From positions 70,105 through 134,104 of the forward strand of contig DEZB01000011.1 in assembly GCA_002364735.1 (NCBI GenBank): 64,000 nt of DNA, in the 5' to 3' direction. The notes below the pieces were generated by a model. That model was not told the origin of the DNA. It saw only the letters and a program-made list of their open reading frames with translations, and searched no databases. A program made the translations under genes and the position numbers. This DNA comes from Bacteroidales bacterium UBA3143 (GTDB lineage Bacteria > Bacteroidota > Bacteroidia > Bacteroidales > Dysgonomonadaceae). Of this stretch, positions 54,635-62,680 are shown one piece after another. Position 1 is the first letter of the stretch. Each line of letters opens with the position of its first letter.

Positions 54635-55897
54635 TTACTCTGTGTATTTTTTGAGAATAACGCTTGCGTTGTGCCCTCCAAATCCAAATGTGTTGGAAAG
54701 AACAGCATTAATCTCTCTTTTCTGAGGTTTATTGAATGTGAAATTCAAATTATAATCAATCTCAGGATCTTCATCACCTTCTGTAAAGTTAATAGTAGGA
54801 GGAACAATTTGATCTCTAATTGCTAAAATGCTAAATAAAGCTTCAACTGCTCCAGCAGCACCTAATAGATGACCAGTCATAGATTTTGTTGCGCTAATGT
54901 TTAGCTTATAACTATGTTCGCCAAATACATCTAAAATTGCTTTTGTTTCTGAGATATCTCCAACTGGTGTGGAAGTGCCGTGCACATTAATATAGTCAAT
55001 GTCTTCGGGCTGCATTTCAGCATCTTCCAATGCATTGCGCATAACGAGCTTTGCACCAACTCCATCAGGATGTGACGCAGTTAAGTGGTAAGCATCAGCA
55101 GACATTCCAGTTCCTATAACTTCGGCATATATTCTTGCTCCACGAGCTTTGGCATGTTCCAATTCTTCCAGAATAAGAGAAGCTGAGCCTTCACCCATAA
55201 CAAATCCATCGCGACTTTTACTAAAAGGTCTTGATGCAGTTTCAGGCGACTCATTACGAGTAGAGATTGCATGCATGGCATTAAAACCCCCAACTCCAGA
55301 TTCTGTTATAGCAGCTTCGGCACCACCAGTAACAAAAGCATTTGCTTTTCCTAAACGAATTAAATTGTATGCATCAGCAATTGCGTTAGTTGATGAAGCA
55401 CAAGCGGATACGGTAGCATAATTTGGTCCTCGCAGTCCGTAAATCATAGAGATGTGCCCAGTGGCAATATCGGCTATCATTTTCGGAATGAAAAAAGGAT
55501 TAAATCGTGGACCATTTTCTTTGGTAAGATAATAATTACCTACTTCTTCTTCAAAAGTTTTTATACCGCCAATTCCAGCTGAGAAAATAACACCAATTCT
55601 GTCTAAATTTTCTTTTTCGAAATCTAATCCAGAATCTTCTATGGCTTGGGTTGCAGCAGCAATTGCTAATTGTGAATATCGGTCGTGCTTTCGCGCTTCT
55701 TTTCTATCAAAATGTTCTAATGGATCAAAATTCTTAACTTCGCAAGCGAATTGTGTTTTGAATAATGAAGCATCGAACAAAGTAATAGGTCTGGCGCCAC
55801 TATTACCTGCAAGGGCACTTTCCCACGTTTCATTAACGTTGTTGCCAATAGGGGTTATAGCTCCCAGACCTGTTACTACTACTCTTTTTAATTCCAT
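54635..55897 (-). CDS. fabF: 3-oxoacyl-ACP synthase II
   Basis: 420 residues, a condensing enzyme of fatty acid elongation. The catalytic triad is intact: Cys in TVSACASSTNAIADA (about 165), His in NVHGTSTPVGD and His in ATKSMTGHLLGAAG. The N-terminus is RVVVTGLGAITPIGNNVNET, the usual FabF start, and FGFGGHNASVIL closes it. It accepts acyl chains from the ACP encoded 19 bases upstream. No missing or fused domain. Confidence 0.96.
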   Translation of the reverse strand: MELKRVVVTGLGAITPIGNNVNETWESALAGNSGARPITLFDASLFKTQFACEVKNFDPLEHFDRKEARKHDRYSQLAIAAATQAIEDSGLDFEKENLDRIGVIFSAGIGGIKTFEEEVGNYYLTKENGPRFNPFFIPKMIADIATGHISMIYGLRGPNYATVSACASSTNAIADAYNLIRLGKANAFVTGGAEAAITESGVGGFNAMHAISTRNESPETASRPFSKSRDGFVMGEGSASLILEELEHAKARGARIYAEVIGTGMSADAYHLTASHPDGVGAKLVMRNALEDAEMQPEDIDYINVHGTSTPVGDISETKAILDVFGEHSYKLNISATKSMTGHLLGAAGAVEALFSILAIRDQIVPPTINFTEGDEDPEIDYNLNFTFNKPQKREINAVLSNTFGFGGHNASVILKKYTE

Positions 55898-55916
55898 ATA
55901 TTTATTTAATGGATAA

Positions 55917-56153
55917 TTATTTCGCGTGTTCTTCTACATACTTTATTGCATGATCAACAGTTGAAATTTGTTCTGCTTGGTCATCTGGAATTGAGATATT
56001 GAATTCCTTTTCAAATTCCATGATCAATTCAACAGTGTCTAATGAATCTGCTCCTAAATCGTTTGTGAAGCTTGCTTCGTTGGTAACTTCAGATTCTTCA
56101 ACGCCTAATTTATCAACGATAATTGCTTTTACTCTTGATGCTGTTTCAGACAT
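55917..56153 (-). CDS. acpP: acyl carrier protein
   Basis: 78 residues from ATG at 56153. A longer frame to 56297 adds 48 residues without similarity and crosses the purN promoter region, so it is rejected. Acidic four-helix carrier with the phosphopantetheine Ser in NDLGADSLDTVELIMEFE and a C-terminal STVDHAIKYVEEHAK. Housekeeping carrier of fatty acid synthesis, upstream of fabF; it differs from the modification-block carrier at 18285-18569, which has a DSMG site. Confidence 0.96.
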   Translation of the reverse strand: MSETASRVKAIIVDKLGVEESEVTNEASFTNDLGADSLDTVELIMEFEKEFNISIPDDQAEQISTVDHAIKYVEEHAK

Positions 56154-56304
56154 AACTTTAGTGATATTAATTAATAAATAAACTTTTATTCGTAATTTTG
56201 CGATGCAAAGTAAATCATTTTTTATTGAATAAAACAAATAATCATCCAACAATTTCACCAAAAGTGCACATTTTTGAATTTTTTGTGCAAAAAACAACGT
56301 TTTT

Positions 56305-56880
56305 ATGACTCAAATAGCTCTTTTTGCTTCGGGAAGTGGAACAAATGCCGAAAATATAGCCAATTATTTCGCTAATAGTCCAGAAATAAAGGTTTCTTTG
56401 ATTATTTCTAATAATCCTCAAGCTTTTGTGCATCAACGAGCCAAAGCATTGAATATCCCCTCCTACACTTTACCTAAAGAGGCGTTTAAGGATGGAAGAG
56501 ATATAGTTAAGCTATTATCTGAATATAATATAGACTTTATTGTACTTGCTGGCTTTCTCTTAAAAATACCCGAGTCTTTATTAGAAGAATTCCCAAAACG
56601 GATAATCAATATACATCCTGCGCTATTACCCAAATATGGGGGTAAAGGAATGTTTGGCGACAATGTGCACAAAAAGGTGATAGAAATGGGTGACTCACAA
56701 TCTGGTATAACTATACATTATGTAAATGACAAATATGACGATGGAGAAATTATATTTCAAGCGTCATGTATTATCAGTCCAAATGACTCGTTTGAAGATG
56801 TTGCGAAAAAAGTACACACTTTAGAGTACACTCATTTACCTCGTGTTATTGAAGAGGTAATTTTAGAGAAAACTAATTAA
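56305..56880 (+). CDS. purN: phosphoribosylglycinamide formyltransferase
   Basis: Transfers a formyl group from 10-formyl-tetrahydrofolate to GAR in purine synthesis. 191 residues: IALFASGSGTNAENIANYF (phosphate loop), FIVLAGFLLKIPESLLEEFP, the catalytic INIHPALLPKYGGKGMFG (Asn and His) and YDDGEIIFQ with the catalytic Asp. Length is normal for PurN. Divergent from acpP across a 151-bp gap. A tRNA-Leu gene follows 151 bases downstream. Confidence 0.95.
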   Translation: MTQIALFASGSGTNAENIANYFANSPEIKVSLIISNNPQAFVHQRAKALNIPSYTLPKEAFKDGRDIVKLLSEYNIDFIVLAGFLLKIPESLLEEFPKRIINIHPALLPKYGGKGMFGDNVHKKVIEMGDSQSGITIHYVNDKYDDGEIIFQASCIISPNDSFEDVAKKVHTLEYTHLPRVIEEVILEKTN

Positions 56881-56991
56881 CAAGCTGATAGATTGATTCA
56901 TTTCAAAATTTTTATTGGGATATAAATTTTCAAAATAAATGAAGTCTCCAAAAAAAAAAGCTTTTATTAAAAATAAAAAGCATGGAATTAC

Positions 56992-57020
56992 TTTGGAAAT
57001 AAAAAAATATACTATCTTTG
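56992..57020 (+). promoter_or_regulatory. candidate promoter of the tRNA-Leu gene
   Basis: TTTG at 56992-56995 and TATCTTTG at 57013-57020, 17 bases apart, fit the Bacteroidetes -33/-7 consensus. The -7 box ends 11 bases before the tRNA. Confidence 0.65.
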
Positions 57021-57031
57021 CATCGCTTTTT

Positions 57032-57113
57032 GCGGCTGTGGCGTAATTGGTAGCCGCGCTAGACTTAGGATCTAGTGACGCAAGTCGTGGGGGTTCGAGT
57101 CCCTTCAGCCGCA
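57032..57113 (+). tRNA. tRNA-Leu, anticodon UAG
   Basis: 82 nucleotides with a long variable arm, as expected for Leu. The acceptor stem GCGGCTG (57032-57038) pairs with CAGCCGC (57106-57112), with A as discriminator base at 57113. The anticodon stem is CTAGA/TCTAG around the loop CTTAGGA; the anticodon TAG is at 57066-57068 and reads CUA. The T arm contains GGTTCGAGTCC. CCA is not encoded. Confidence 0.95.
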
Positions 57114-57148
57114 CAGATATAAGATAGTTTTCTAAGATTTTTTAAATG

Positions 57149-57183
57149 AGCGTCATAATTATCATAATTATGACGCTTTTTTT
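57149..57183 (+). terminator. strong rho-independent terminator after tRNA-Leu
   Basis: A perfect 13-bp stem (57149-57161 with 57165-57177) with a three-base loop, followed by seven Ts (57177-57183). Confidence 0.85.
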
Positions 57184-57990
57184 GTGTTTAAGCATTCCTT
57201 TCTCTTTTTTTTTAATTACAAACACGCTGGGCAACATCAATTATATATATATACTACTGACAGCTTTGTAATTAGGAGCTTAAATGTTCGAAGCAAATAG
57301 TTCATAAAACCTCTATAGGGTCAAGGTACAAGCTGTGAATGAACTAAAAATATGCAATGAAATTAATTGTATGCACATTCAGAAAATAAGGTGATAAGGT
57401 TAGATACATGGTTATATGTCAATGTTACTAAGGTTTGAAAGACTTACTCTCTTTTCTTTTAGTACATATTAGCTCTTAAATAAATTTCAGCTTCTATTCT
57501 AATCTTTATGCAATAAGCTTCAATCTTCCTTTTAAACCTTAATAAACCAGTGCTAAACGACATCACCAACCTTATTACCTTATTTTATTTTTGCAAGAAA
57601 AGAGCTTATATCAACATTTCTACAGGTTCAACGTACAACATTTCTACAAGGCCATTGTATTTCGTTATTCTCATTTTTGAAATAGTGATTCAGAACTATT
57701 TCTTGATCTGTTTTCTTAAAAGATGAAGCATCTCATTATTTAAAGCTCATTATTTAAAGCTCATTATTTCTACTTGTATTATAATTAAAACTTTACACTT
57801 TAAATAATATTGCATATATTTGTTATCTTTACAAATGCACTGTAATCAAAACTTCTGAATAATACGCTTACAAAGAATCCTTTATAACCAACATATATAA
57901 ATTATCTAATGGAAGATAAATAAGCTTTCGAGTTCAATGAGAAAAAATAAATAATACATTCAACATTTTAAACCTATTAATTACAAAAAG
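57184..57990. other. 0.8-kb intergenic region before the DUF1080 genes
   Basis: No gene recognised. It contains a 14-bp tandem repeat CTCATTATTTAAAG (2.7 copies, 57732-57769), the direct repeat CAACATTTCTACA (57612-57624 and 57637-57649), and a loosely related pair at 57312-57333 and 57619-57640 sharing the pattern TCTAnAGGnTCAAnGTACAA. TATATTTG at 57815-57822 could be a -7 promoter box for the DUF1080 genes, though it would leave a 5' leader of about 160 bases. Confidence 0.5.
57732..57769. repeat. 14-bp tandem repeat, 2.7 copies
   Basis: CTCATTATTTAAAG at 57732-57745 and 57746-57759, then a partial CTCATTATTT at 57760-57769. Copies are identical. Confidence 0.8.
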
Positions 57991-58689
57991 ATGAAATTCA
58001 ATTTATTCTTACTTTCTGCTCTCTTCTTATTTTTATCGTGCAACGAGGCTAAACAACCTGTAGCACAAAGTCTTGTTAATGGAACTGACCTCAGCGGTTG
58101 GCATATAGATGTTCCAGCAATGGACAACAACCCCGACACTATCAACCCGTTTATTATACGTGACGGCATGTTGGTTACTTTGGGCGAACCTATTGGACAT
58201 ATTATTACCGATGATGAGTACGAGAATTACCGCTTGCATGTAGAATACCGATTTACAAAAGGAGCAGGCAATGGTGGTGTTATGCTCCACTCCTCAACCT
58301 TACGAGCAGTTAACGATCTGTTTCCTCAATCACTGGAAGTGCAAATGAAGCATGAAAATGTTGGCGACTTTTGGTGTTTTCAAGAAGACATTGCAGTGCC
58401 AGATATGGAAGTAAGACGTGGACCAAAAGAGAACTGGGGCTCTACAGCAGACAAACAACGCAACATTCCAAAATTAACTGATGCTGAAAATCCTGCTGGT
58501 GAATGGAACAACCTGGTGATTGAAAGCGTTGGAGACGAAGTAAAGGTTTGGCTAAATGAGACATTAGTGAATTATGGTTATAATAGCACTTCACAAAAAG
58601 GTAAAATCGCACTACAGTCTGAAGGTTCAGAAATTGAATTTAAGCGAGTTGAATTGACTCCTATTACTAAAATAACAGAATCAAAATAA
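57991..58689 (+). CDS. DUF1080 (3-keto-disaccharide hydrolase-like) lipoprotein, copy 1
   Basis: 232 residues. Lipoprotein signal MKFNLFLLSALFLFLSCNE with Cys near 17. The mature part is a concanavalin-like jelly-roll domain of the DUF1080 family: SLVNGTDLSGWHIDVP, YENYRLHVEYRF, AGNGGVMLHSS, PQSLEVQMKHENVGDFW and a C-terminal EIEFKRVEL. Members are described as sugar-binding or 3-keto-glycoside hydrolases. The second copy begins 47 bases downstream and shares the identical NGTDL and AMDNNPDTINPFI motifs. Function here is not shown. Confidence 0.85.
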   Translation: MKFNLFLLSALFLFLSCNEAKQPVAQSLVNGTDLSGWHIDVPAMDNNPDTINPFIIRDGMLVTLGEPIGHIITDDEYENYRLHVEYRFTKGAGNGGVMLHSSTLRAVNDLFPQSLEVQMKHENVGDFWCFQEDIAVPDMEVRRGPKENWGSTADKQRNIPKLTDAENPAGEWNNLVIESVGDEVKVWLNETLVNYGYNSTSQKGKIALQSEGSEIEFKRVELTPITKITESK

Positions 58690-58736
58690 TTGCAAGATAT
58701 ATCATTCAGGCATTAATTTTTAAAATAACAAAAAAG

Positions 58737-59435
58737 ATGAAAGTCAATCTATTTATTCTAACTACTCTTTTCGCATTCGCGGCTTGCACCTCAAAACAAC
58801 CCGAAGCGCAAAGTCTATTTAATGGAACAGACCTGACAGGCTGGCACGTGGATGTGCCAGCAATGGACAACAACCCCGACACTATCAATCCTTTTATTGT
58901 ACGCAATGGTATGCTGGTAAGTTTGGGCACTCCCGCAGGTCATCTTATTACGGACAATGATTTTGAAAACTACCAACTGGAAGTGGTGTATCGTTTTGCA
59001 GGGACTCCTGGAAACTGTGGAGTTTTGATTCATGCCACAACTCCTCGTGCATTGTACAAGATGTTCCCAAAATCGTTGGAAGTGCAAATGGAACATCAAA
59101 ATGCAGGAGACTTCTGGTGTATAGTAGAAGATATTACTGTTGACAACATGGAAGAACAACGAGGTCCAAAAGAAGATTGGGGCATTACGGAAGGAAAAGC
59201 ACGTCGCATAAAGAAATTTACCGATGGAGCCGAGAAACCAGTTGGTGAATGGAACAATATGGTGATAGAGTGTGTTGGAGATGAAGTGAAAGTGTGGGTA
59301 AATGATGTGTTTGTAAACTATGGTTACAACTGCACAGCAAGCAAAGGACAAATAGCGCTGCAAGCTGAAGGTTCTGAAGTGGAGTTTCGCAAAATTGAAC
59401 TTAAGCCCATTTCTGAACTTACATCCACCAATTAG
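58737..59435 (+). CDS. DUF1080 (3-keto-disaccharide hydrolase-like) lipoprotein, copy 2
   Basis: 232 residues, the same length as copy 1. Lipoprotein signal MKVNLFILTTLFAFAACTS (Cys near 17). Landmarks are SLFNGTDLTGWHVDVP, the invariant AMDNNPDTINPFI, YQLEVVYRFAGTPGNCGVLI, PKSLEVQMEHQNAGDFW and VEFRKIELKP. Tandem duplicate of the upstream gene, diverged mainly in the middle (site of the GNGG/GNCG change). Probably outer-membrane-attached, acting on a glycoside. Not adjacent to a SusCD pair in this window. Confidence 0.85.
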   Translation: MKVNLFILTTLFAFAACTSKQPEAQSLFNGTDLTGWHVDVPAMDNNPDTINPFIVRNGMLVSLGTPAGHLITDNDFENYQLEVVYRFAGTPGNCGVLIHATTPRALYKMFPKSLEVQMEHQNAGDFWCIVEDITVDNMEEQRGPKEDWGITEGKARRIKKFTDGAEKPVGEWNNMVIECVGDEVKVWVNDVFVNYGYNCTASKGQIALQAEGSEVEFRKIELKPISELTSTN

Positions 59436-59468
59436 TTTTTGTAGTTTAGATCCTCATCAAAAGAATAT

Positions 59469-60056
59469 ATGAAAATAGTTTTCGCAACTAACAACGCCCA
59501 CAAGTTAGATGAAATAAGAAAAATAAGTAAAGACCAATTAGACATACTTAGCCTAACAGATATCAACTGCCACGAAGACATTCCAGAAACGGGAGATACC
59601 CTACAAGAGAATGCACTTATAAAAGCGAAATATGTAAAAGATAAGTTCGGGCTGGATAGTTTTGCAGATGATACAGGTCTTGAAGTGGAGGCTTTAAACA
59701 ATGCTCCAGGCATATATTCAGCAAGGTTTGCGGGTGAGAATTGCGATTCAGAGGATAATATGCGTAAACTACTTCATGATTTAAAGGGTGTAGAAAACAG
59801 GAATGCACGATTTCGCACAGTTATTGCCCTGATTCTTAATGGTGAAACACACTATTTTGAAGGTGAAATATCAGGAGAGATTATTGATGCCAAACGAGGC
59901 AACAATGGTTTTGGTTACGACCCCATATTCATGCCCGATGGTTATGACAAAACCTTTGGAGAGTTGTCTGAAGAGATAAAGAACAAACTAAGTCACAGAG
60001 CAATAGCAACGCAAAAACTGGTCACCTTTTTGTTGCAACAGAAAGAAAACAAATAA
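59469..60056 (+). CDS. rdgB: XTP/dITP diphosphatase (RdgB/HAM1)
   Basis: Removes non-canonical purine nucleoside triphosphates (ITP, XTP) from the nucleotide pool. 195 residues: KIVFATNNAHKLDEIRKI (nucleotide-binding start), SFADDTGLEVEALNNAPGIY with the catalytic Asp pair, SARFAG, GFGYDPIFMPDGYDKTFGEL and KLSHRAIAT. Complete and typical. It follows the DUF1080 pair by 33 bases and precedes the oxidoreductase gene by 33 bases. Confidence 0.95.
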   Translation: MKIVFATNNAHKLDEIRKISKDQLDILSLTDINCHEDIPETGDTLQENALIKAKYVKDKFGLDSFADDTGLEVEALNNAPGIYSARFAGENCDSEDNMRKLLHDLKGVENRNARFRTVIALILNGETHYFEGEISGEIIDAKRGNNGFGYDPIFMPDGYDKTFGELSEEIKNKLSHRAIATQKLVTFLLQQKENK

Positions 60057-60089
60057 AGTAAAAACAAACAACATAAAAATTTTAAATTC

Positions 60090-61151
60090 ATGGAAAATAT
60101 TATTCGCACAGGAATTATTGGTTATGGTCTATCAGGAAGAGTTTTTCACGCTCCCTTTATAGACATCGTGAAGGGATTTAAATTATCTATGATAAGTACC
60201 TCAAGTCCTGAAAAAATAAGCTTAGCACAAGTGCGCTATCCAAACGCAACCATTGTGCCTGATGCAGAAGGTATTGTAAACGATCCCAACATCGATTTGG
60301 TAATTATTACATCGCCCAACACAGTTCATTTTCATTGGGCAAAAGAGGCACTGCTTGCCAACAAGCATGTAGTGGTGGAAAAGCCTTTTACCGTTACTTA
60401 TGCTGAAGCACAAGAGTTGGTAGAGCTTGCAAAGGAGCAAGAGAAAATACTGACAGTTTACCACAATCGCAGGTTTACAAGCGACACAAAAACGGTAAAA
60501 AAACTTTTAGAAAGTGGTGTATTGGGTGATGTGGTTGATTATGAAACACATTTCGATCGTTTTCGCGATGAACCACGCCCAGGAGGAGCATGGCGCGAAG
60601 AGCCACTACCTGGTTCAGGCATTTTCTATGACCTTGGCTCTCACTTAATAGACCAATCGTTGCATTTTTTCGGTATGCCTCATTCAGTGACGGCCCACAT
60701 CAAAGCCATGAGACCATGGGCGCAAGCCGATGACTCTTTTGATGTTAAGCTACACTATCCCACTCACACCTCAACCGTGAAGTCGATGATGTATGCAAAA
60801 ATACCAGGTCCCACATTTCAAATACACGGAACAAAAGGTTCGTTCGTGAAATATGGACTTGATGTGCAAGAAGCAGATTTAGACAAAGGAGCCATCCCAA
60901 ACACTCCCGATTGGGGAAGTGAACCCGAATCCATTTGGGGCGTTTTACAAACAGAGTACAATGGAATTGAGATGCGCAGCATAATAGAAAGTGAAAAGGG
61001 AGATTACCGCGATTACTTCATCAATTTGCGGGATGCCATTTGGGGCAAATGCGATATAGCCGTTACAGCAGAAGAAGGTGCTAACGTTATGAAAATAATA
61101 GAATTGGCTATACAGAGCAATAACGAGAAGAGAACTGTGGAGGTAAAGTAA
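60090..61151 (+). CDS. Gfo/Idh/MocA-family oxidoreductase (YdgJ-like)
   Basis: 353 residues. N-terminal GIIGYGLSGRVFHAPFIDIV, where the GYG.SG..FHAP form is typical of the YdgJ branch; VVEKPFTVTYAEAQEL with the conserved EKP; and the C-terminal domain with GSGIFYDLGSHLIDQSLHFF (Asp/His active-site region). NAD(P)-dependent oxidation or reduction of a sugar or polyol. It shares its locus with two DUF1080 proteins, which in other genomes are linked to 3-keto-glycoside metabolism; a joint role is possible but unproven. Confidence 0.87.
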   Translation: MENIIRTGIIGYGLSGRVFHAPFIDIVKGFKLSMISTSSPEKISLAQVRYPNATIVPDAEGIVNDPNIDLVIITSPNTVHFHWAKEALLANKHVVVEKPFTVTYAEAQELVELAKEQEKILTVYHNRRFTSDTKTVKKLLESGVLGDVVDYETHFDRFRDEPRPGGAWREEPLPGSGIFYDLGSHLIDQSLHFFGMPHSVTAHIKAMRPWAQADDSFDVKLHYPTHTSTVKSMMYAKIPGPTFQIHGTKGSFVKYGLDVQEADLDKGAIPNTPDWGSEPESIWGVLQTEYNGIEMRSIIESEKGDYRDYFINLRDAIWGKCDIAVTAEEGANVMKIIELAIQSNNEKRTVEVK

Positions 61152-61231
61152 TAAATATTTTAAGCAGAGACGCCGTATTGAGTGTGTCTGCAAATAATAA
61201 GATTTGGCAAGATAATGATGAAACCTGTAGA

Positions 61232-61255
61232 AGAGACGCGATTAATCGCGTCTCT
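61232..61255. repeat. perfect 24-bp palindrome, AGACGC family
   Basis: Reads AGAGACGCGATT and its exact reverse complement. The outer arms AGACGC/GCGTCT recur at 63692-63711 with a different core. From memory, very similar palindromes are common in cyanobacterial intergenic DNA; not checked here. Confidence 0.85.
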
Positions 61256-61268
61256 TTGCGTCACCTGC

Positions 61269-61348
61269 TCGCGCGGGTAACCCGTGTGTCGCGTAGCGAA
61301 ACTTTTCGTTCTCACGTTTTATTACTTCTGCTTCACAGCACACCGATT
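61269..61348. repeat. composite intergenic repeat, copy X
   Basis: Starts TCGCGCGGGTAACCCGTGTG (continuing TCGC) and ends ACAGCACACCGATT; both ends recur at 63654-63732 with the same 79-80 base spacing, while the middle differs. The end of copy X continues into a small hairpin (CCGATT..AATCGG). Confidence 0.75.
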
Positions 61349-61400
61349 GCAAATCGGCGCGAGCTGAGGCAGGATGCTAAACACTACGCGAATAGACACA

Positions 61401-61434
61401 AAAAAAGTGCGCTTTTTTAAAAGTGCACTTTTTT
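61401..61434. terminator. bidirectional terminator
   Basis: A 14-bp stem with one G/T step (61401-61414 with 61421-61434), A-run on the left and T-run on the right. It separates the convergent oxidoreductase (+) and lipoprotein (-) genes. Confidence 0.8.
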
Positions 61435-61459
61435 AGATACTACTTAAGACGCTAAACTA

Positions 61460-61831
61460 TTATCGATTACAGTTAGCCGTCCAAATTTCACCATCTCTTA
61501 TCATATTGATTGTAAGCTTTTTCTCATCAATAGTTATAATACTCCCTTCATCCCAATCTAATGTATAGCTATTCTCTCCTTTTTTTATTTCTTTGTTTTT
61601 AATGCTTGGGATACCATCAGAAAAATTAAAAGTGTATTTGTCTCCTAACTTAGCTACAGTAACACTACCATCATCTTTTGAAATTGTTTTTTCACTACTT
61701 GTATAACTAACTTTACCTTTGTATGTCCCTAAAAAAATATCGTTATCTTTAGGGTCATCATCTTTACTACAAGATGCTAACACAAACACTCCTAAGAAAA
61801 TTACGGTCAATAAACCTAATAATTTTTTCAT
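61460..61831 (-). CDS. small lipoprotein of unknown function
   Basis: 123 residues. Lipoprotein signal MKKLLGLLTVIFLGVFVLASCSK with Cys near 21 (cut site LASC), followed by an acidic linker DDDPKDND, a +2 region often seen in exposed Bacteroidota lipoproteins. The mature domain is beta-rich, with GTYKGKVSYTSSEK and DKYTFNFSDGIPSI, resembling small calycin-like or lipocalin-like lipoproteins, but no family is assigned. Single gene, convergent with the oxidoreductase gene. Confidence 0.8.
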   Translation of the reverse strand: MKKLLGLLTVIFLGVFVLASCSKDDDPKDNDIFLGTYKGKVSYTSSEKTISKDDGSVTVAKLGDKYTFNFSDGIPSIKNKEIKKGENSYTLDWDEGSIITIDEKKLTINMIRDGEIWTANCNR

Positions 61832-62337
61832 AATAATTATTTATTATTTAAATTGCAATTCGTATTTGAAAGACAGTATAATTTTGATAGTCTTTATAAT
61901 GTTTATTATCAAATACATCAACATAACAAATCTGTTAACACCATTGTTCAATGATAGGTGCTCTCATAAAGATGCATAAACGTTGATTTATGAGGATAAC
62001 AAACTGCATTTAAACTTAGAAAACCAAATGGCTTTATTTGAAAATCGGAGCGGTCACCATCTTTCAGATAGGGGGGCTATTAGGGTGGCTATAGCCTCCC
62101 CAATGCAAATGAAAGAAAAGGAAAGGAAAGAAGAGAAAAGAAAATAAAGAATAGGGAAGATACTACCGTATCCATGTCGGATGATTCCATCATCCAACGC
62201 GAGCACTTTCAAAGCTTGCACTACTTTGCGTCTTTGCGAGAGACACAAATCATAAAACAAAAAAATATAAATTCATCATCTACGCTATTCGCATTTTCTT
62301 TTCAGTTACTTTTGCCCCCAATAAAACCAATAAAAAC
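61832..62337. other. 506-bp intergenic region with hairpins and a purine tract
   Basis: No gene seen. Notable parts: a GC-rich hairpin at 62071-62101 (GGGG..GGCTAT with ATAGCCTCCCC, imperfect), a 34-base pure-purine run at 62111-62144, and a short hairpin GGATGAT/ATCATCC at 62179-62195. Bases about 62196-62260 contain GCGTCTTTGCGAGAGAC, related to the AGACGC repeats nearby. Confidence 0.5.
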
Positions 62338-62589
62338 ATGAAGAACTTTTTTATAAAACATTTCCTACGCCTAAAATCAGCCATTCGTCTGTTGATAATT
62401 GAATTTACCGTGGTAGAAATCTTTGGAAAAGAAAAAGCTGCGATTTTTGAGGCTCTTTTCAGTAAAACAATGCCAATTGAAGAGAAAAAACAATCAGAAA
62501 GTGAAGCCACATCAGCAAAAATATATCGCTATGCTCCTCAACATCAATTTATGGCTAAAACAGCGAATTTTTGCGCGCGAAATCCATAA
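62338..62589 (+). CDS. short open reading frame, doubtful
   Basis: 83 codons starting MKNFFIKHFLRLKSAIRLL. The N-terminal half is basic and hydrophobic, the middle acidic (IEEKKQSESEATSAKI). It might be a small membrane-associated protein. Against this: an imperfect repeat-like AAACATTTCCTACG lies inside its start, there is no family match that I recognise, and the region is repeat-rich. Kept only as a possibility. Confidence 0.25.
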   Translation: MKNFFIKHFLRLKSAIRLLIIEFTVVEIFGKEKAAIFEALFSKTMPIEEKKQSESEATSAKIYRYAPQHQFMAKTANFCARNP

Positions 62590-62641
62590 ACATTTGTTGT
62601 AAAACATTTTGTTGGTGTAGGATGCAAATTTCATCTTTTGT

Positions 62642-62669
62642 AAACATTTTCTACACGTAGGAAATGTTT
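62642..62669. repeat. 28-bp palindrome of the AAACATTTTC family
   Basis: Arms AAACATTTTC/GGAAATGTTT around TACACGTA. It has the same length and nearly the same arms as the palindrome at 43657-43684, with a different core. It lies 12 bases after the EamA gene stop (minus strand). Confidence 0.75.
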
Positions 62670-62680
62670 GGAAAAGGTCA

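Larger units (their letters stand above)
61152..61459. other. 308-bp intergenic region with composite GC-rich repeats
   Basis: Far richer in G+C than its surroundings. It holds an AGAGAC-type repeat at 61164-61191, a perfect 24-bp palindrome at 61232-61255, a composite repeat at 61269-61348 shared with 63654-63732, and a terminator at 61401-61434. No gene. Confidence 0.7.

Noticed and set aside
55917..56297. acpP start at 56297 giving 126 residues
   Set aside because: The first 48 residues are unrelated to ACP; the start at 56153 gives the standard 78-residue protein.
56863..57114. 83-codon minus-strand frame over the tRNA-Leu gene
   Set aside because: It spans the tRNA-Leu gene antisense and the purN end; its apparent coding is a by-product of the tRNA sequence.
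57732..57769. CRISPR-like reading of the 14-bp repeat
   Set aside because: The units are contiguous with no spacers, and there are only 2.7 copies and no cas genes in the window.
58815..59363. 182-codon minus-strand frame opposite the second DUF1080 gene
   Set aside because: It is antisense to a clear lipoprotein gene; His/Cys/Phe-rich composition is typical of a shadow frame.
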